This document shows positions 45,084-54,150 of a DNA stretch of 59,664 nucleotides, one piece after another. Location of the stretch: NCBI GenBank assembly GCA_902774265.1, contig CACYHR010000012.1:1-59664 (forward strand), read 5' to 3'. Position numbers and translations under genes: made by a program. This stretch comes from an uncultured Eubacteriales bacterium. GTDB lineage: Bacteria > Bacillota > Clostridia > Peptostreptococcales > Anaerovoracaceae. Every line of letters begins with the position of its first letter. The stretch's first letter is position 1. The notes below the pieces were generated by a model, which worked only from the letters and a program-made list of their open reading frames with translations, made no database searches and was not told the DNA's origin.

Positions 45084-46973
45084 TTACTCGTCTTCATCGC
45101 CGTACATTTCTTCCAATGTTTCCCAAAGAATCATGTCTTCCCATTCCTCATCTTCGTCGTCCGGATACTGAGGTATCGGCTCGCCTTTACTGCGAACGAT
45201 TGTCGGTGCACCGGCCGGTCCGTCTTCGATGCGAAGCAGTCGGCACTGGAATACCCATTCATCCCCATAATCAAAGAGGAATTTGAATTTGTGGCCGACC
45301 TCGCTGACAGCCTTATACAGCGGTGTCTTTTCGGTCGTTTTTTCGTAAGGATCCTGGGTATCCCCGCAGAAATATGCATCTGCATCGCTCCAGACACGGT
45401 CATCCATAAAGAAAGCGTGCAGGTGATCGTTGCAGAATTCGAACGCCTGCAGAATTATTTCTGCGAAATTGCTTAATGATTCGGTATCTGCCAGGCGTAT
45501 ATGCCTGTAAAGGCCTTTGCCAAGCGAGACGCTTACCACGTAAGTGCGCTCCTTGTGCCTTCCATTGCTCTTTTTGCGGGATTTTCCTTTTTTACCGGCT
45601 GCTTTGCCGATTGCTTTTTCAAGCTTTTTGCCGGAAGATGTTCGGCGGCCGCTGCCGGTGCTTCCGCTGGAAGACCCGATCTTACCCGAAGCGTTTCTGC
45701 CGCGACCATTCAGCGGTTTATTTTGTGTTTCTTCGATACGATCCATCAGCAGCTCTATTTTGTTGCGCAGATCCGGAGGTAATTCCGGGTGTTTGCCTAA
45801 ATCCCCAATGAGCATTGCGATCGATGCGCCGAATGCATCACCGAGCATTGCCAACTCTGCTGATGATGCATTTAACAATTCATCCAGCATATAAGACATT
45901 TCCGCCTGATCAGAGACAATGTCATCCTCGTCATCAATTTCTCTGCTGAAATGTCCGATATATGCAGATTTGAAATCCTCAAGTTCGGGCAGTCTTTTTT
46001 CGCGGCTAAGCCCGATACCCATATCGGAACACCACTTCCGCAAAAGAGCCTCTGTATAATCATCACTGACTTTTATATGCGATGGAACAAACCCTGCTTC
46101 GCTGAGGGATTCCATGAATTTGTTCAGCATGACATGCGTACGCTTTTCGTATAATGCGACCGGCTGCACATGAAGTGCCAGTCCGCTCTCATCATCAACT
46201 ATGCACAGACACGTCGGAAATATGACCGAACCATCCTTCTCCCATTCAACCGGCGTCGGCAAGATCACGAGTCCCGCCTGCATAACATCATGGCGCGGAA
46301 GCTTTTTCAGTCTTGCAGCTGCCAGTTCATCATATTTACCGCCCTCAGGGATTTTGTATTCTTCGACCTTCGGCAGATCTGTCATTGTCATACTGCAGCC
46401 TTCACCGTTGCAGCGGATCAGTGGTACATAACGGGAATTTTTGCTGATAATGTCGAAATCATGATAATCAAAGCCGTTTACGATCGGACCTTTTGAGAGC
46501 GCCAAAGCGGTTTGAATAGCAATGCAAAGATCTCCAATGTCTGTCGGGTCAGTTATGGTTGACGGATAATAGCCTGCTTCTAACTTCCAGAAATGCGGAT
46601 AGGCATTTTTCCCGGATATTCTGATCCCATTTCTGCCCGCATAGTCTTTTGCAGCCGCATATTCTGCCGGATTCAGGTATTCTTTATTATCAAAAACGGC
46701 CTGTAGGCAGCAATTATTAACAATAACCGGATTGTATTCTGTATACGGTATCGCGGCAAACTTGTCATCTATAAGCGTGAAATAACTCTGCAGCCCTTCT
46801 TCTCCGATATATAGAACTACTGCGATGTGTTCACCCAGGCGGCCGGTAATACTAACATAGCCGATACGTCCTCCGGACAGTTCGATAGCAAATAACTGAT
46901 CCTCAAATAAACTCTTCCACAATTTCGTCTTTTTGTAACTGAATGCCAGTTCAAATAATTTGTCAGTATCCAT
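45084..46973 (-). CDS. Protein with C-terminal pRiA4b ORF-3-like domain
   Basis: 629 residues. The N-terminal part (LFELAFSYKKTKLWKSLFED, GGRIGYVSITGRLGEHIAV) matches a DUF7309-like domain of stand-alone proteins in Firmicutes. The middle is helical with a basic low-complexity linker (about 430-475). The C-terminal 150 residues are pRiA4b ORF-3-like (YVVSVSLGKGLYRHIRL, FCNDHLHAFFMDDRVW, FKFLFDYGDEWVFQCRLL, RIEDGPAGAPTIVRSKGE). Start: AAAAAGGGG before the ATG. The molecular function of both domains is unknown, and this chromosomal fusion need not mark mobility. Confidence 0.8.
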   Translation of the reverse strand: MDTDKLFELAFSYKKTKLWKSLFEDQLFAIELSGGRIGYVSITGRLGEHIAVVLYIGEEGLQSYFTLIDDKFAAIPYTEYNPVIVNNCCLQAVFDNKEYLNPAEYAAAKDYAGRNGIRISGKNAYPHFWKLEAGYYPSTITDPTDIGDLCIAIQTALALSKGPIVNGFDYHDFDIISKNSRYVPLIRCNGEGCSMTMTDLPKVEEYKIPEGGKYDELAAARLKKLPRHDVMQAGLVILPTPVEWEKDGSVIFPTCLCIVDDESGLALHVQPVALYEKRTHVMLNKFMESLSEAGFVPSHIKVSDDYTEALLRKWCSDMGIGLSREKRLPELEDFKSAYIGHFSREIDDEDDIVSDQAEMSYMLDELLNASSAELAMLGDAFGASIAMLIGDLGKHPELPPDLRNKIELLMDRIEETQNKPLNGRGRNASGKIGSSSGSTGSGRRTSSGKKLEKAIGKAAGKKGKSRKKSNGRHKERTYVVSVSLGKGLYRHIRLADTESLSNFAEIILQAFEFCNDHLHAFFMDDRVWSDADAYFCGDTQDPYEKTTEKTPLYKAVSEVGHKFKFLFDYGDEWVFQCRLLRIEDGPAGAPTIVRSKGEPIPQYPDDEDEEWEDMILWETLEEMYGDEDE

Positions 46974-47153
46974 TTCTACCCCTTTTTATAAGACTTTTCG
47001 TGTGTTATTTTTATGTTTATTGTAATTCGCTGTGTATACATGAAGCAATGTTTTACGGCAAATAACAGCAAATTACTCTGCTTTTCATCATAAACTGTGT
47101 GCTGAACTGCAGCATTGAATTTCAGCAGATTAATCTCAATTTGTTTCAGTTGC
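46974..47153. other. Gene-free AT-rich intergenic region
   Basis: No gene or clear structure seen between the divergent 45084-46973 gene and the HipBA-like pair, apart from the operator-like palindrome listed next. Confidence 0.4.
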
Positions 47154-47179
47154 TATTATACCGCTCCGGCGGTATAATA
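47154..47179. promoter_or_regulatory. Perfect palindrome upstream of the HipBA-like pair
   Basis: TATTATACCGC (47154-47164) and GCGGTATAATA (47169-47179) are perfectly complementary around TCCG. HipB-type antitoxins bind palindromes in their own promoter, and TATAAT within the arms could be a -10 element. It lies about 175 bp before the HTH gene. Confidence 0.6.
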
Positions 47180-47354
47180 ATAATGCAAGTCAAAAATGCT
47201 TTTTATAGGCAAGCAAATTTCGGCACGCCTTTGAATAACACAACGACTATTTGATCAAACCTAATATGTTTTATATTTTCTAATGCTTTTCGTGCTGAAT
47301 CTGATAAAACTATAATTCATTCTGCTCAGGTTTTCTGTATATGTAATTTTTGAT

Positions 47355-47759
47355 ATGCTCAGAGATCATCTGCGGGACAAGGGAATATCTATCTACGCCC
47401 TGGCACGAGACAGCGGCATTTCTTACAGTACGCTCAATGATCTTGTTAACGGCAAGGTCGAGATATCGAACTGCAAGGTTTCGCTGCTTCACAAGCTCGC
47501 AGACACACTGGGGATAACTATGGATGAAGTTTTTTCGCTGTGCTCGGAGAAAGATCGTCTGATTTCTAATTCGTACAATTTAGAAGTCAGGCTTATGGTC
47601 CGAAACAAATCATATTTTACAAAGTTTATTTACGGCGGTACGCCGATCGAGCTTGAATTATGCAAGGTCAACGGCGACACAGCTTACTATATAGAAGATA
47701 TCGCAAGATGGCGCACAGAGGCGTATATACGCAATCGCCGGATGCAGGAATTTATGTAA
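47355..47759 (+). CDS. HipB-like helix-turn-helix protein
   Basis: 134 residues. The N-terminal Xre-type HTH (residues 1-65) reads SIYALARDSGISYSTLNDLVNG and ends ITMDEVFSL. The C-terminal 65 residues (SYNLEVRLMVRNKSYFTKFI) are an extra domain of unknown type. The kinase gene starts 12 bp downstream, which fits an antitoxin-toxin pair. The ribosome binding site is weak, and a slightly different start is possible. Confidence 0.8.
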   Translation: MLRDHLRDKGISIYALARDSGISYSTLNDLVNGKVEISNCKVSLLHKLADTLGITMDEVFSLCSEKDRLISNSYNLEVRLMVRNKSYFTKFIYGGTPIELELCKVNGDTAYYIEDIARWRTEAYIRNRRMQEFM

Positions 47760-47770
47760 GGGTCAATGAT

Positions 47771-49072
47771 ATGGAATATTTCCTGATGAGAAAAGACGAG
47801 ATTATTACTATTTGCGAGATCGACGAGAAAGGCAACATGCTCGCTTTTTCGCCGAATTACAGAAACCCGGAGCTGGCTCCGCTTGGTTTCAGCGCTTACG
47901 ATGACCATATACAGCGATGGTGGAATGGCCGGCAGGTGCCGATCAGGCAGGGCAAAGTCGAGGAAATGCTGCGGCGCAAGGGTTTTGATGAGCCGGGCAA
48001 ATATCTGCTGCATAATCTCGGACTCAGTCTGACGGACTACTATTGGATCAGGCCGATTGACTCGTCGCTGAAGTGGCGCGATGTGAATCTTTATGAAAAT
48101 GATTTCAGGACGGATATTTTTGATCCGGATTTTGACGAGCCTGCTGATACATTCGGCGAGAGAGCAGCGACTCACACTCCTAACAGCTCACTCAAGGGTG
48201 ATCTTGAAAAATCCTGGGTCATCCGCAACGGAAGGCGGATTCTAATCAAGGGAAATCACAGCTTACAGTCAATCGAAAGCATCAACGAGGTCATTGCAGC
48301 TGAATTCCACAGATATCAGGGTTACGAAAATCACACTGACTATTCTCTCATCAAGATAAGGGACCGGGCTTATGATTACGGCTGCTGGTCGGCTGCATTT
48401 ACCAGCATTGATCTCGAACTGATATCCGCTTATGAACTGCTTACTTCGAAAGTGCGCAACAAGGATCTCAATGATTACGAGGCTCTGATCGACACCGCCG
48501 AAAAGCTGGGAATCGATGCAGAAGAATTTCGCCGCGGTCTCGAATACCAGATCCTGAGCGACTATGTGCTAAGCAATGTAGACCGCCACATGGATAATAT
48601 CGGTGTGCTCAGAGACGCCAATAGTCTAAATGTTCTCAAAATGGCACCTATATTCGATACGGGCAGAGCTTTTGGCGGCAGAGGAGTTACGCCTTATACC
48701 GATCAGGAGATCGATCATATCGAAGTCAACAGTTTTGAGCCGATGGAAAGAGGCCTGCTAAAACTGATACGCGGATATAACGATGAAGCGATCAAGTTCG
48801 GACGCGGCTATTCCGCTCACAGATCAGCACATAATTCTTTTTCAAATGTAGCCTCTCGCTCCGGTTGTGCAGGAGCCGCAGAAACAGGGACAGCAGCCTC
48901 TGCCTCATCCTCGCAGCACATCTCCGAACTGCTCGACCTCGATCATCTGATGCCGTCAAACCGCATCGCTGAACTTTATGCGAACGACAGCAAAATGAGC
49001 AAACAACAGATTGAATTCAAAGTCAGACTCTATGAGAAAAAAATCGAACGAGTAAAACGCATATGCGGGTAA
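47771..49072 (+). CDS. HipA-like serine/threonine kinase
   Basis: 433 residues from the ATG at 47771 (AAGGG about 9 nt upstream); a longer frame from 47660 overlaps the HTH gene and is not likely. Kinase features: RILIKGNHSLQSIESINEVIAA (ATP-binding region), catalytic loop DYVLSNVDRHMDNIGVL, and metal site APIFDTGRAFG. It thus has the D..RH.DN and DTG residues of HipA/CtkA-type kinases. In type II toxin-antitoxin systems such kinases phosphorylate targets like glutamyl-tRNA synthetase. The N-terminal domain differs from classic HipA. A short Ser/Ala-rich insert is near 350-375. Confidence 0.85.
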   Translation: MEYFLMRKDEIITICEIDEKGNMLAFSPNYRNPELAPLGFSAYDDHIQRWWNGRQVPIRQGKVEEMLRRKGFDEPGKYLLHNLGLSLTDYYWIRPIDSSLKWRDVNLYENDFRTDIFDPDFDEPADTFGERAATHTPNSSLKGDLEKSWVIRNGRRILIKGNHSLQSIESINEVIAAEFHRYQGYENHTDYSLIKIRDRAYDYGCWSAAFTSIDLELISAYELLTSKVRNKDLNDYEALIDTAEKLGIDAEEFRRGLEYQILSDYVLSNVDRHMDNIGVLRDANSLNVLKMAPIFDTGRAFGGRGVTPYTDQEIDHIEVNSFEPMERGLLKLIRGYNDEAIKFGRGYSAHRSAHNSFSNVASRSGCAGAAETGTAASASSSQHISELLDLDHLMPSNRIAELYANDSKMSKQQIEFKVRLYEKKIERVKRICG

Positions 49073-49142
49073 CGCCGGTATTTTGAACACCCGACATTTG
49101 TATTCCCGCACAGCGCACAGACGCTTTAACGCATATTTGCAA

Positions 49143-49172
49143 AACAGGCTTCTCTTCTGAGGAGAAGCCTGT
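49143..49172 (+). terminator. Hairpin terminator after the HipA-like gene
   Basis: AACAGGCTTCTC, TTCTGA, GGAGAAGCCTGTT followed by GTTAT, about 70 bp past the hipA-like stop codon. Nearly the same sequence (TGCAAAACAGGCTTCTC) recurs at 54618-54651. Confidence 0.7.
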
Positions 49173-49255
49173 TGTTATATATCATTATCTAATCTTCATA
49201 ATGTCCGCGACAAGTCTTTATTAGTATTTGCTCGCCCGCGCAGCGCAATGCCGTT

Positions 49256-49537
49256 TTATATTTCTCCATTTCGGCATACCATTTCACCTCTTATCTTCTC
49301 TATATCGTTAAGAAGAAGAGCTTTCATTATATATGTGAGATGTTCTTTTCTGTTCGGTGCTTTGCTATATAACTGGAATTCATCATAATATTCATTAGCA
49401 TACTCGATTACAGATGCAGCTAAAGCATCCAATGCCAGATTTTCTGATTCTGCATTTTCTGCAAGGTCCATATCATTCGATGCCGCTGTATAGGATCCAT
49501 CCTGTTCTTCATAGATACTGACATCATATTTAATCAT
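49256..49537 (-). CDS. Small acidic protein, possibly HicB-like antitoxin
   Basis: 93 residues. The beginning (MIKYDVSIYEEQDGSYTAAS) has the beta-strand pattern of HicB-type partial RNase H folds, followed by a helix (ENLALDALAASVIEYANEYY). The C-terminus is charged. The start codon overlaps the remnant frame at 49549-49635, suggesting it was the second gene of a small operon. No HicA-like partner is visible. Confidence in function is low, in coding moderate. Confidence 0.55.
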   Translation of the reverse strand: MIKYDVSIYEEQDGSYTAASNDMDLAENAESENLALDALAASVIEYANEYYDEFQLYSKAPNRKEHLTYIMKALLLNDIEKIRGEMVCRNGEI

Positions 49538-49539
49538 TA

Positions 49540-49672
49540 TTCAGTCATAGCCTCCAATTCTTCCATAGTTTTAGATACAGTCTTGCCTTCTTTGATCTGT
49601 TCATTTGCCAGATCTATACGAGCCAGCTATTCTGCATTCCTCCCATTACGGCATACCACTTCACCTCTCATT
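49540..49672 (-). pseudogene. Remnants of a small toxin-antitoxin-like operon
   Basis: The minus strand reads MRGEVVCRNGRNAE-stop, nearly the same as the C-terminus IRGEMVCRNGEI of the 49256-49537 protein. It is followed in another segment by LARIDLANEQIKEGKTVSKT and MEELEAMTE-stop with no start codon. Both appear to be tails of partly deleted genes, consistent with a tandem duplication that lost its middle. Confidence 0.55.
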
Positions 49673-52553
49673 TTGTTTTGACTTTTTTTGCGTTGGTCCA
49701 TTTGCCATAGACTGTGCTGGTTTTGCCTGTGGCTTTGTTTGTTACTTTCTTATATGTGCGGACCCTGACGTAATATGCTTTTCCGCCTTTGAGGTTTTTG
49801 AGCGTTGCTTTAGTCCCGGATTTGACGGTTTTATTCTTAGCAGAGGCTTTGGTGAATTTTTTGCCAGCCGCGTACTGGACCTGATATCCGCCTGCTCCGC
49901 TTGTCTTCTTCCACTTTACTGCTATTTTATGTTTCTTTGCAGCAGCTTTTAAAGAGTTTGTCTTTAAAGCCTTTGCGGAGTCAACATTCTCAGTAAAATC
50001 TGTCCAGGCAGCGATCGTCTGCTCTGCTTCCGCAAGTGCGGCCACTGATTCCAGGCTGAGCATTTTCTTCTGATCAGGTGTGAGCGCATCGTATTCTTTG
50101 CGCGCCGCTTCAGCTGCGGCAGAAGCTTCAGAAAGGTTCATCTCAGAAACCTCTGCAGGAATCGACTCTATTCCTTCTGCTGCATGTACCGCGGCTACAG
50201 CATCATTTAGGCGCTTTACAGTATCTGCCGGCAGAAGCTGCTGTTGTTCAGGCGTAAGTGTTTCGTATAAATCAAGGGCCGCTTTGATCGATGCTTTATC
50301 CTGCATCGTCACGGTCGCCGGCAGGGCTGCAATCGTGATTGCTGCGGCATCGGCCGCCTGCTTGTCCTGCGCAGCTTTATCGCCGGAAGCATCGCTACTG
50401 CCTCCGCCCGAAGCACCGCCACCGGACGGAACACCACCGCCGGATCCGCCTCCTGACGATCCGCCGCCGGACGGAGCACTACCTGAGCCACCGCCGGACG
50501 GAGCACTGCCGCTTGCCGGTATAGTCTCCATTTTTTGCGCGCGGCATACAGTGCAGTTATAAGTTCTGATCCCATCCTCCGTGGCTGTTGCCGCCTTTGT
50601 TACTGCCCCGGAATCCCATGAATGATTCCCGGTTTCGACATGCGAAGGATCATTTGCACATACTCTTTTATGCTGGTTTTCATCAAGATTCGTCCATGCA
50701 CCATAAGCATGCTGTTTTGGCTGTATATTAGCCACTGTCTTTACCTGTACGGTGAATGCGTTGTTTTTAAATGCCGCAGAGGTATATGTCGTTTCACCAA
50801 CAGTCTCGCAGCCGGCCTCTTTGGTTACAGCTGACGTTGTGTCGACAGTCTCCTCTTCGGTCGCATTCTCAATAGTGCAGTCTTCTTCGCTGCATGTTCG
50901 GGTTGCTGTCACACTCGAATAATCATCCGCCCATTTATACGATGGTTTGCTCCATAAATGATTGTGCACGTTTTCGGCAATAGCGAAAGTCTTTGACGTA
51001 GCGCCGCTGAATTTCCCGCATCCCGTGACGGTAACACACGCATTTTCATTTATTTCTACATTGTCTGAATATGTTAAGCTATAGTCCCTGCCTTTTATAA
51101 GTACCACCCCATCGAGTGTTACCGTAGGTTCAGGTTCTACAGCGCTGCCGGTGTATTTATACGCATCGAAAACATCGGAGAGAGCTGCACCGGACAGATC
51201 GATTTCGGAATCAGCGATCTTATACACATACACATAATACGATGTCCCGTTGTATTTTGTGGTATAGCTGCTAATAGATTCTTTCCCAAGCGCTTGACCG
51301 ATTTCCGATAGTTTACCTTTGTCCGGACTCATATACGAACTGCAGCTGCCAAGCCGCGCTGCTCTCAATTTGCCTGTGAGTGCAATATCCGCAGCAGAAC
51401 CTGTATCATCTGTTCCATCGTAATACAGATGTGCTTTTTTATAATATGTGCCTTCAAAGCTGTTATTCATGTTGCCGGATATTTCGTACAACCACTCAGA
51501 TCCGCTTCCGTTCGGAGTATCTTTAAAATGCGTTTGCTCAAAATCTGATGCAGGCATTCCAAAGTAGCTATAATAATATCCCTTCTCGTCGCAATCATCC
51601 CACGTAAGATCCATATACATATATGTGGCACCGTTATCATCTGAGACTGCATTCCACGCATGACCTCCACTTGATCCGCCCGAACTTGCAGTACCAACGA
51701 TATAGTAACTCGGGATACCCATATAATTCATAAGCATCGAAAATGCATCAGCATAACCTTCGCATACTACATGTTTATGCTCGTCAAATATGCCCTGTAC
51801 GCTGTGTGCCCATTTTGCTGTCTCCGGTTTTCCATTAGCATTATATGCATAGTCCACGTGATCCACGATCAGGTCATGTATCATAGCGATCTTATCGAGA
51901 TCGTCCGTCCCATTCTCCGCCAGAGATACATATTCCTCAACACCGGACTCAATAAGTGCATTGATCCTTGCTCTTTCGCTTACGGAAGCATATTCCTTTT
52001 CAGTGCCTAAGTATATTGAATAGTTACTGCTCCAAACGGTATTGCTGATCCAGTAATATGCCGGATGATCATAGTCATACGCATAAAAAGCTATGAGTGC
52101 CTGACTCCTTGACAGACCATAACTATTAAAATAAATCTGCGAGACGACATAGACATCGTATATGCCATCACTCGCATGCATCTTATATACTTCTGTATCT
52201 GCGGTCGCGTTCATGAACGCCATCGCCTCTTCGTCGATTTTGTTATATAGTCTTTTCTGATTATCAGATAAAGCATTATAGCCTATGTCGGATACACTTT
52301 TCGTAAAAACAGATTCGCTTTCACCATCGTTGTTAATTATGCTTTTTCTTCTTTGCGGCAGATCCGAAGCGTTATCAACATCGACCTCGTCCACAGCAAC
52401 ATGCAATTCAACCGGAGACCATCCGCCAACCGGCTGATTTTCATTCTCTGTCAGGATCGGCATTGTTGCAGCACTTGCGGTCGCCGGAAACATCATAATA
52501 GCTATCAGTGCCGGCATAGCAAGAGCAAAGCATCGTCCCAATAGTTTTTTCAT
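49668..52553 (-). CDS. Secreted transglutaminase-like protein with Fn3-like C-terminus
   Basis: 961 residues. Signal peptide (CFALAMPALIAIMMFPATASA). The transglutaminase-like core (about 215-335) has catalytic Cys in VVCEGYADAFSMLMNYMGI, His in SGGHAWNAVSDD, and Asp in YMDLTWDDCD. These define either a protease or a cross-linking enzyme. The protein then has beta segments, a cysteine-containing segment (TRTCSEEDCT), a Gly/Ser/Pro-rich linker, two helical repeats (EYDALTPDQKKMLSLESV) and a terminal Fn3-like domain. The C-terminal 330 residues are homologous to those of the phosphoesterase at 37887. Start: AGGAAG 3 nt before the ATG. Confidence 0.88.
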   Translation of the reverse strand: MKKLLGRCFALAMPALIAIMMFPATASAATMPILTENENQPVGGWSPVELHVAVDEVDVDNASDLPQRRKSIINNDGESESVFTKSVSDIGYNALSDNQKRLYNKIDEEAMAFMNATADTEVYKMHASDGIYDVYVVSQIYFNSYGLSRSQALIAFYAYDYDHPAYYWISNTVWSSNYSIYLGTEKEYASVSERARINALIESGVEEYVSLAENGTDDLDKIAMIHDLIVDHVDYAYNANGKPETAKWAHSVQGIFDEHKHVVCEGYADAFSMLMNYMGIPSYYIVGTASSGGSSGGHAWNAVSDDNGATYMYMDLTWDDCDEKGYYYSYFGMPASDFEQTHFKDTPNGSGSEWLYEISGNMNNSFEGTYYKKAHLYYDGTDDTGSAADIALTGKLRAARLGSCSSYMSPDKGKLSEIGQALGKESISSYTTKYNGTSYYVYVYKIADSEIDLSGAALSDVFDAYKYTGSAVEPEPTVTLDGVVLIKGRDYSLTYSDNVEINENACVTVTGCGKFSGATSKTFAIAENVHNHLWSKPSYKWADDYSSVTATRTCSEEDCTIENATEEETVDTTSAVTKEAGCETVGETTYTSAAFKNNAFTVQVKTVANIQPKQHAYGAWTNLDENQHKRVCANDPSHVETGNHSWDSGAVTKAATATEDGIRTYNCTVCRAQKMETIPASGSAPSGGGSGSAPSGGGSSGGGSGGGVPSGGGASGGGSSDASGDKAAQDKQAADAAAITIAALPATVTMQDKASIKAALDLYETLTPEQQQLLPADTVKRLNDAVAAVHAAEGIESIPAEVSEMNLSEASAAAEAARKEYDALTPDQKKMLSLESVAALAEAEQTIAAWTDFTENVDSAKALKTNSLKAAAKKHKIAVKWKKTSGAGGYQVQYAAGKKFTKASAKNKTVKSGTKATLKNLKGGKAYYVRVRTYKKVTNKATGKTSTVYGKWTNAKKVKTK

Positions 52554-52687
52554 ACTTCCTACACTGCCTTTCGTAATATTTCAAGCCTCAGTTTGCTGAA
52601 TTTTCAGTCCTTTCCTGAGATTAACTATCTTTGTCCGTTAGTAGAGTGTAATTATACACGCAAATACATGTACAACTGTGTATTTTT
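52554..52687. other. Promoter region of the transglutaminase gene
   Basis: No gene seen between the transglutaminase start and the short repeat before the PD-(D/E)XK gene. It should hold divergent promoters for both. Confidence 0.4.
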
Positions 52688-52766
52688 GACGAAAGTGGAT
52701 AAATTGCAGGATTTCATGCAGCGATTGTTCGACAGATCTCGAAAAACGCGCTATCATTTCTGCGAG
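52688..52766 (+). repeat. Leader repeat of PD-(D/E)XK gene, copy 2
   Basis: GACGAAAGTGGATAAATTGC followed by a stretch ending TATCATTTCTGCGA. Nearly the same 79 bp occur at 54008-54086, and the first part at 26022. It begins about 235 bp before the intact gene's start codon. Confidence 0.75.
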
Positions 52767-52923
52767 AGAATATATCAGGATCAAAACTGATCATTATCAG
52801 GCTTATTTAGTAGGCTTTGATGATGATCATTTTTATTTGCCGTATGTTAGCTCAGATAATCGTCATCTCAACCTTGTTTTCCGTAGTTTTTATTATTCGG
52901 ATTTATTGAAAGGAGAAGAGAAT

Positions 52924-53910
52924 ATGTGTAATACTAATAGCAGAAATAGCGCTGTAAATACGCCGTACGACAACGCATACAGGACGCTGCTCGACAGTTG
53001 TCCGAGACTTATTATCCCTCTTATAAATGAGATATTCGGCGAGAACTATACCGGACAGGAAAGGATCGTCCAGTCACCAAACGAGTTCTTTATCCTTGAT
53101 GAGGGCGACAAGAAGATCGTTACTGATTCTGTTTTCACGATCTACGGCGATCATGTAGGACATTATCATATAGAGTGCCAGAGCAATCCGGATGGCAGCA
53201 TGCTGATACGCATGTTCAAATACGACGCACAGATTGCTGTCAGGTACTCTTCGGTAATCGAAAACACACTTACAGTGAGATTTCCGAATTCCGCTGTTCT
53301 TTATCTCAGAAGCACAGTGAACACACCTGATACATCTGTTATCCAAATCGAAACTCCCGACGGCAGCATTTCATATGAGGTGCGCAATCTAAAGATCAAA
53401 GAATACAGCATCGAAGAGATCTTCAGGAAGAATCTGTTATTACTGATACCGTTTCATATTTTTGTATTCGAGAGCAGACTTGAAGACATTGAATCAGACG
53501 AAGATGCCCTTTTACAGCTCAAGTCATATTATTCTTGCATCAGGATCGAACTGGATGAATTGGCAGCTGAGGGCAGTATAAGCGAATTTGAAAAACAGAC
53601 GATAATTGAAATGTCCAATAGCGTAGTTGACTCACTTGCTCGTAAATATGAGCATGTCAGGAAAGGAGTTGGTAATGTAATGGGCGGAATTATACTTGAT
53701 ACCCAAGCTAAAAGAATTCTTAATCAAGGCAGAGAAGAAGGTAGAGCGGAAGGCCTGGAAGAAGGCATAGATATCGGTGAAGATCGGATGGGTGCGCTTT
53801 ACATCTATCTGGAAGATCTTTGTCGATCAGATGAATATAAAGCAGCAATACTTGACCCTGAACTACGCCGCAAGCTATATGAGGAAATGGATCAGTCTCA
53901 TAAATACTGA
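52924..53910 (+). CDS. Rpn/PD-(D/E)XK nuclease family 'transposase'
   Basis: 328 residues from the ATG at 52924 (GGAGAAG about 6 nt upstream); the frame to 52837 is not protein-like. N-terminal restriction-like nuclease core: NAYRTLLDSCPRLIIPLINEI, FILDEGDKKIVTDSVFTIYG and HYHIECQSNPDGSMLIRMFKY, where D, ExQ and the strand order fit the PD-(D/E)XK fold of Rpn/YhgA-like proteins. The C-terminus is helical with an EEGRAEGLEEG coil. Such genes are often multicopy in clostridia. Transposition by them is not proved; they cause DNA cleavage and recombination in E. coli. Confidence 0.85.
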   Translation: MCNTNSRNSAVNTPYDNAYRTLLDSCPRLIIPLINEIFGENYTGQERIVQSPNEFFILDEGDKKIVTDSVFTIYGDHVGHYHIECQSNPDGSMLIRMFKYDAQIAVRYSSVIENTLTVRFPNSAVLYLRSTVNTPDTSVIQIETPDGSISYEVRNLKIKEYSIEEIFRKNLLLLIPFHIFVFESRLEDIESDEDALLQLKSYYSCIRIELDELAAEGSISEFEKQTIIEMSNSVVDSLARKYEHVRKGVGNVMGGIILDTQAKRILNQGREEGRAEGLEEGIDIGEDRMGALYIYLEDLCRSDEYKAAILDPELRRKLYEEMDQSHKY

Positions 53911-54007
53911 TTCTCGTCTTATCAATTCGAAATTAGCTGTTTTTTAAACTACTTTTAGACTACATCGTCAACAGTTTTATGCGTTTTTGTATATTTTTGA
54001 ATTTTTG

Positions 54008-54086
54008 ACGTAAGTGGATAAATTGCAGGATTACATTCAGCGATTATTAATCAGATTTCGAAAAACGCGTTATCATTTCTGCGAAC
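54008..54086 (+). repeat. Leader repeat of PD-(D/E)XK gene, copy 3
   Basis: GACGTAAGTGGATAAATTGC through TTATCATTTCTGCGA, matching 52688-52766. It precedes the truncated gene at 54151-54489, as the other copy precedes the intact gene. Confidence 0.75.
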
Positions 54087-54150
54087 AAGTATTTCACTAG
54101 TGAAGATGATCAATATCAAGCTCAGAATCATACTTTGATAATGAAAGCGA

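Noticed and set aside
45084-46973. Plasmid or IS1096 origin from the pRiA4b ORF-3-like domain
   Set aside because: The domain name comes from its first description; no transposase, inverted repeats or plasmid genes flank this gene.
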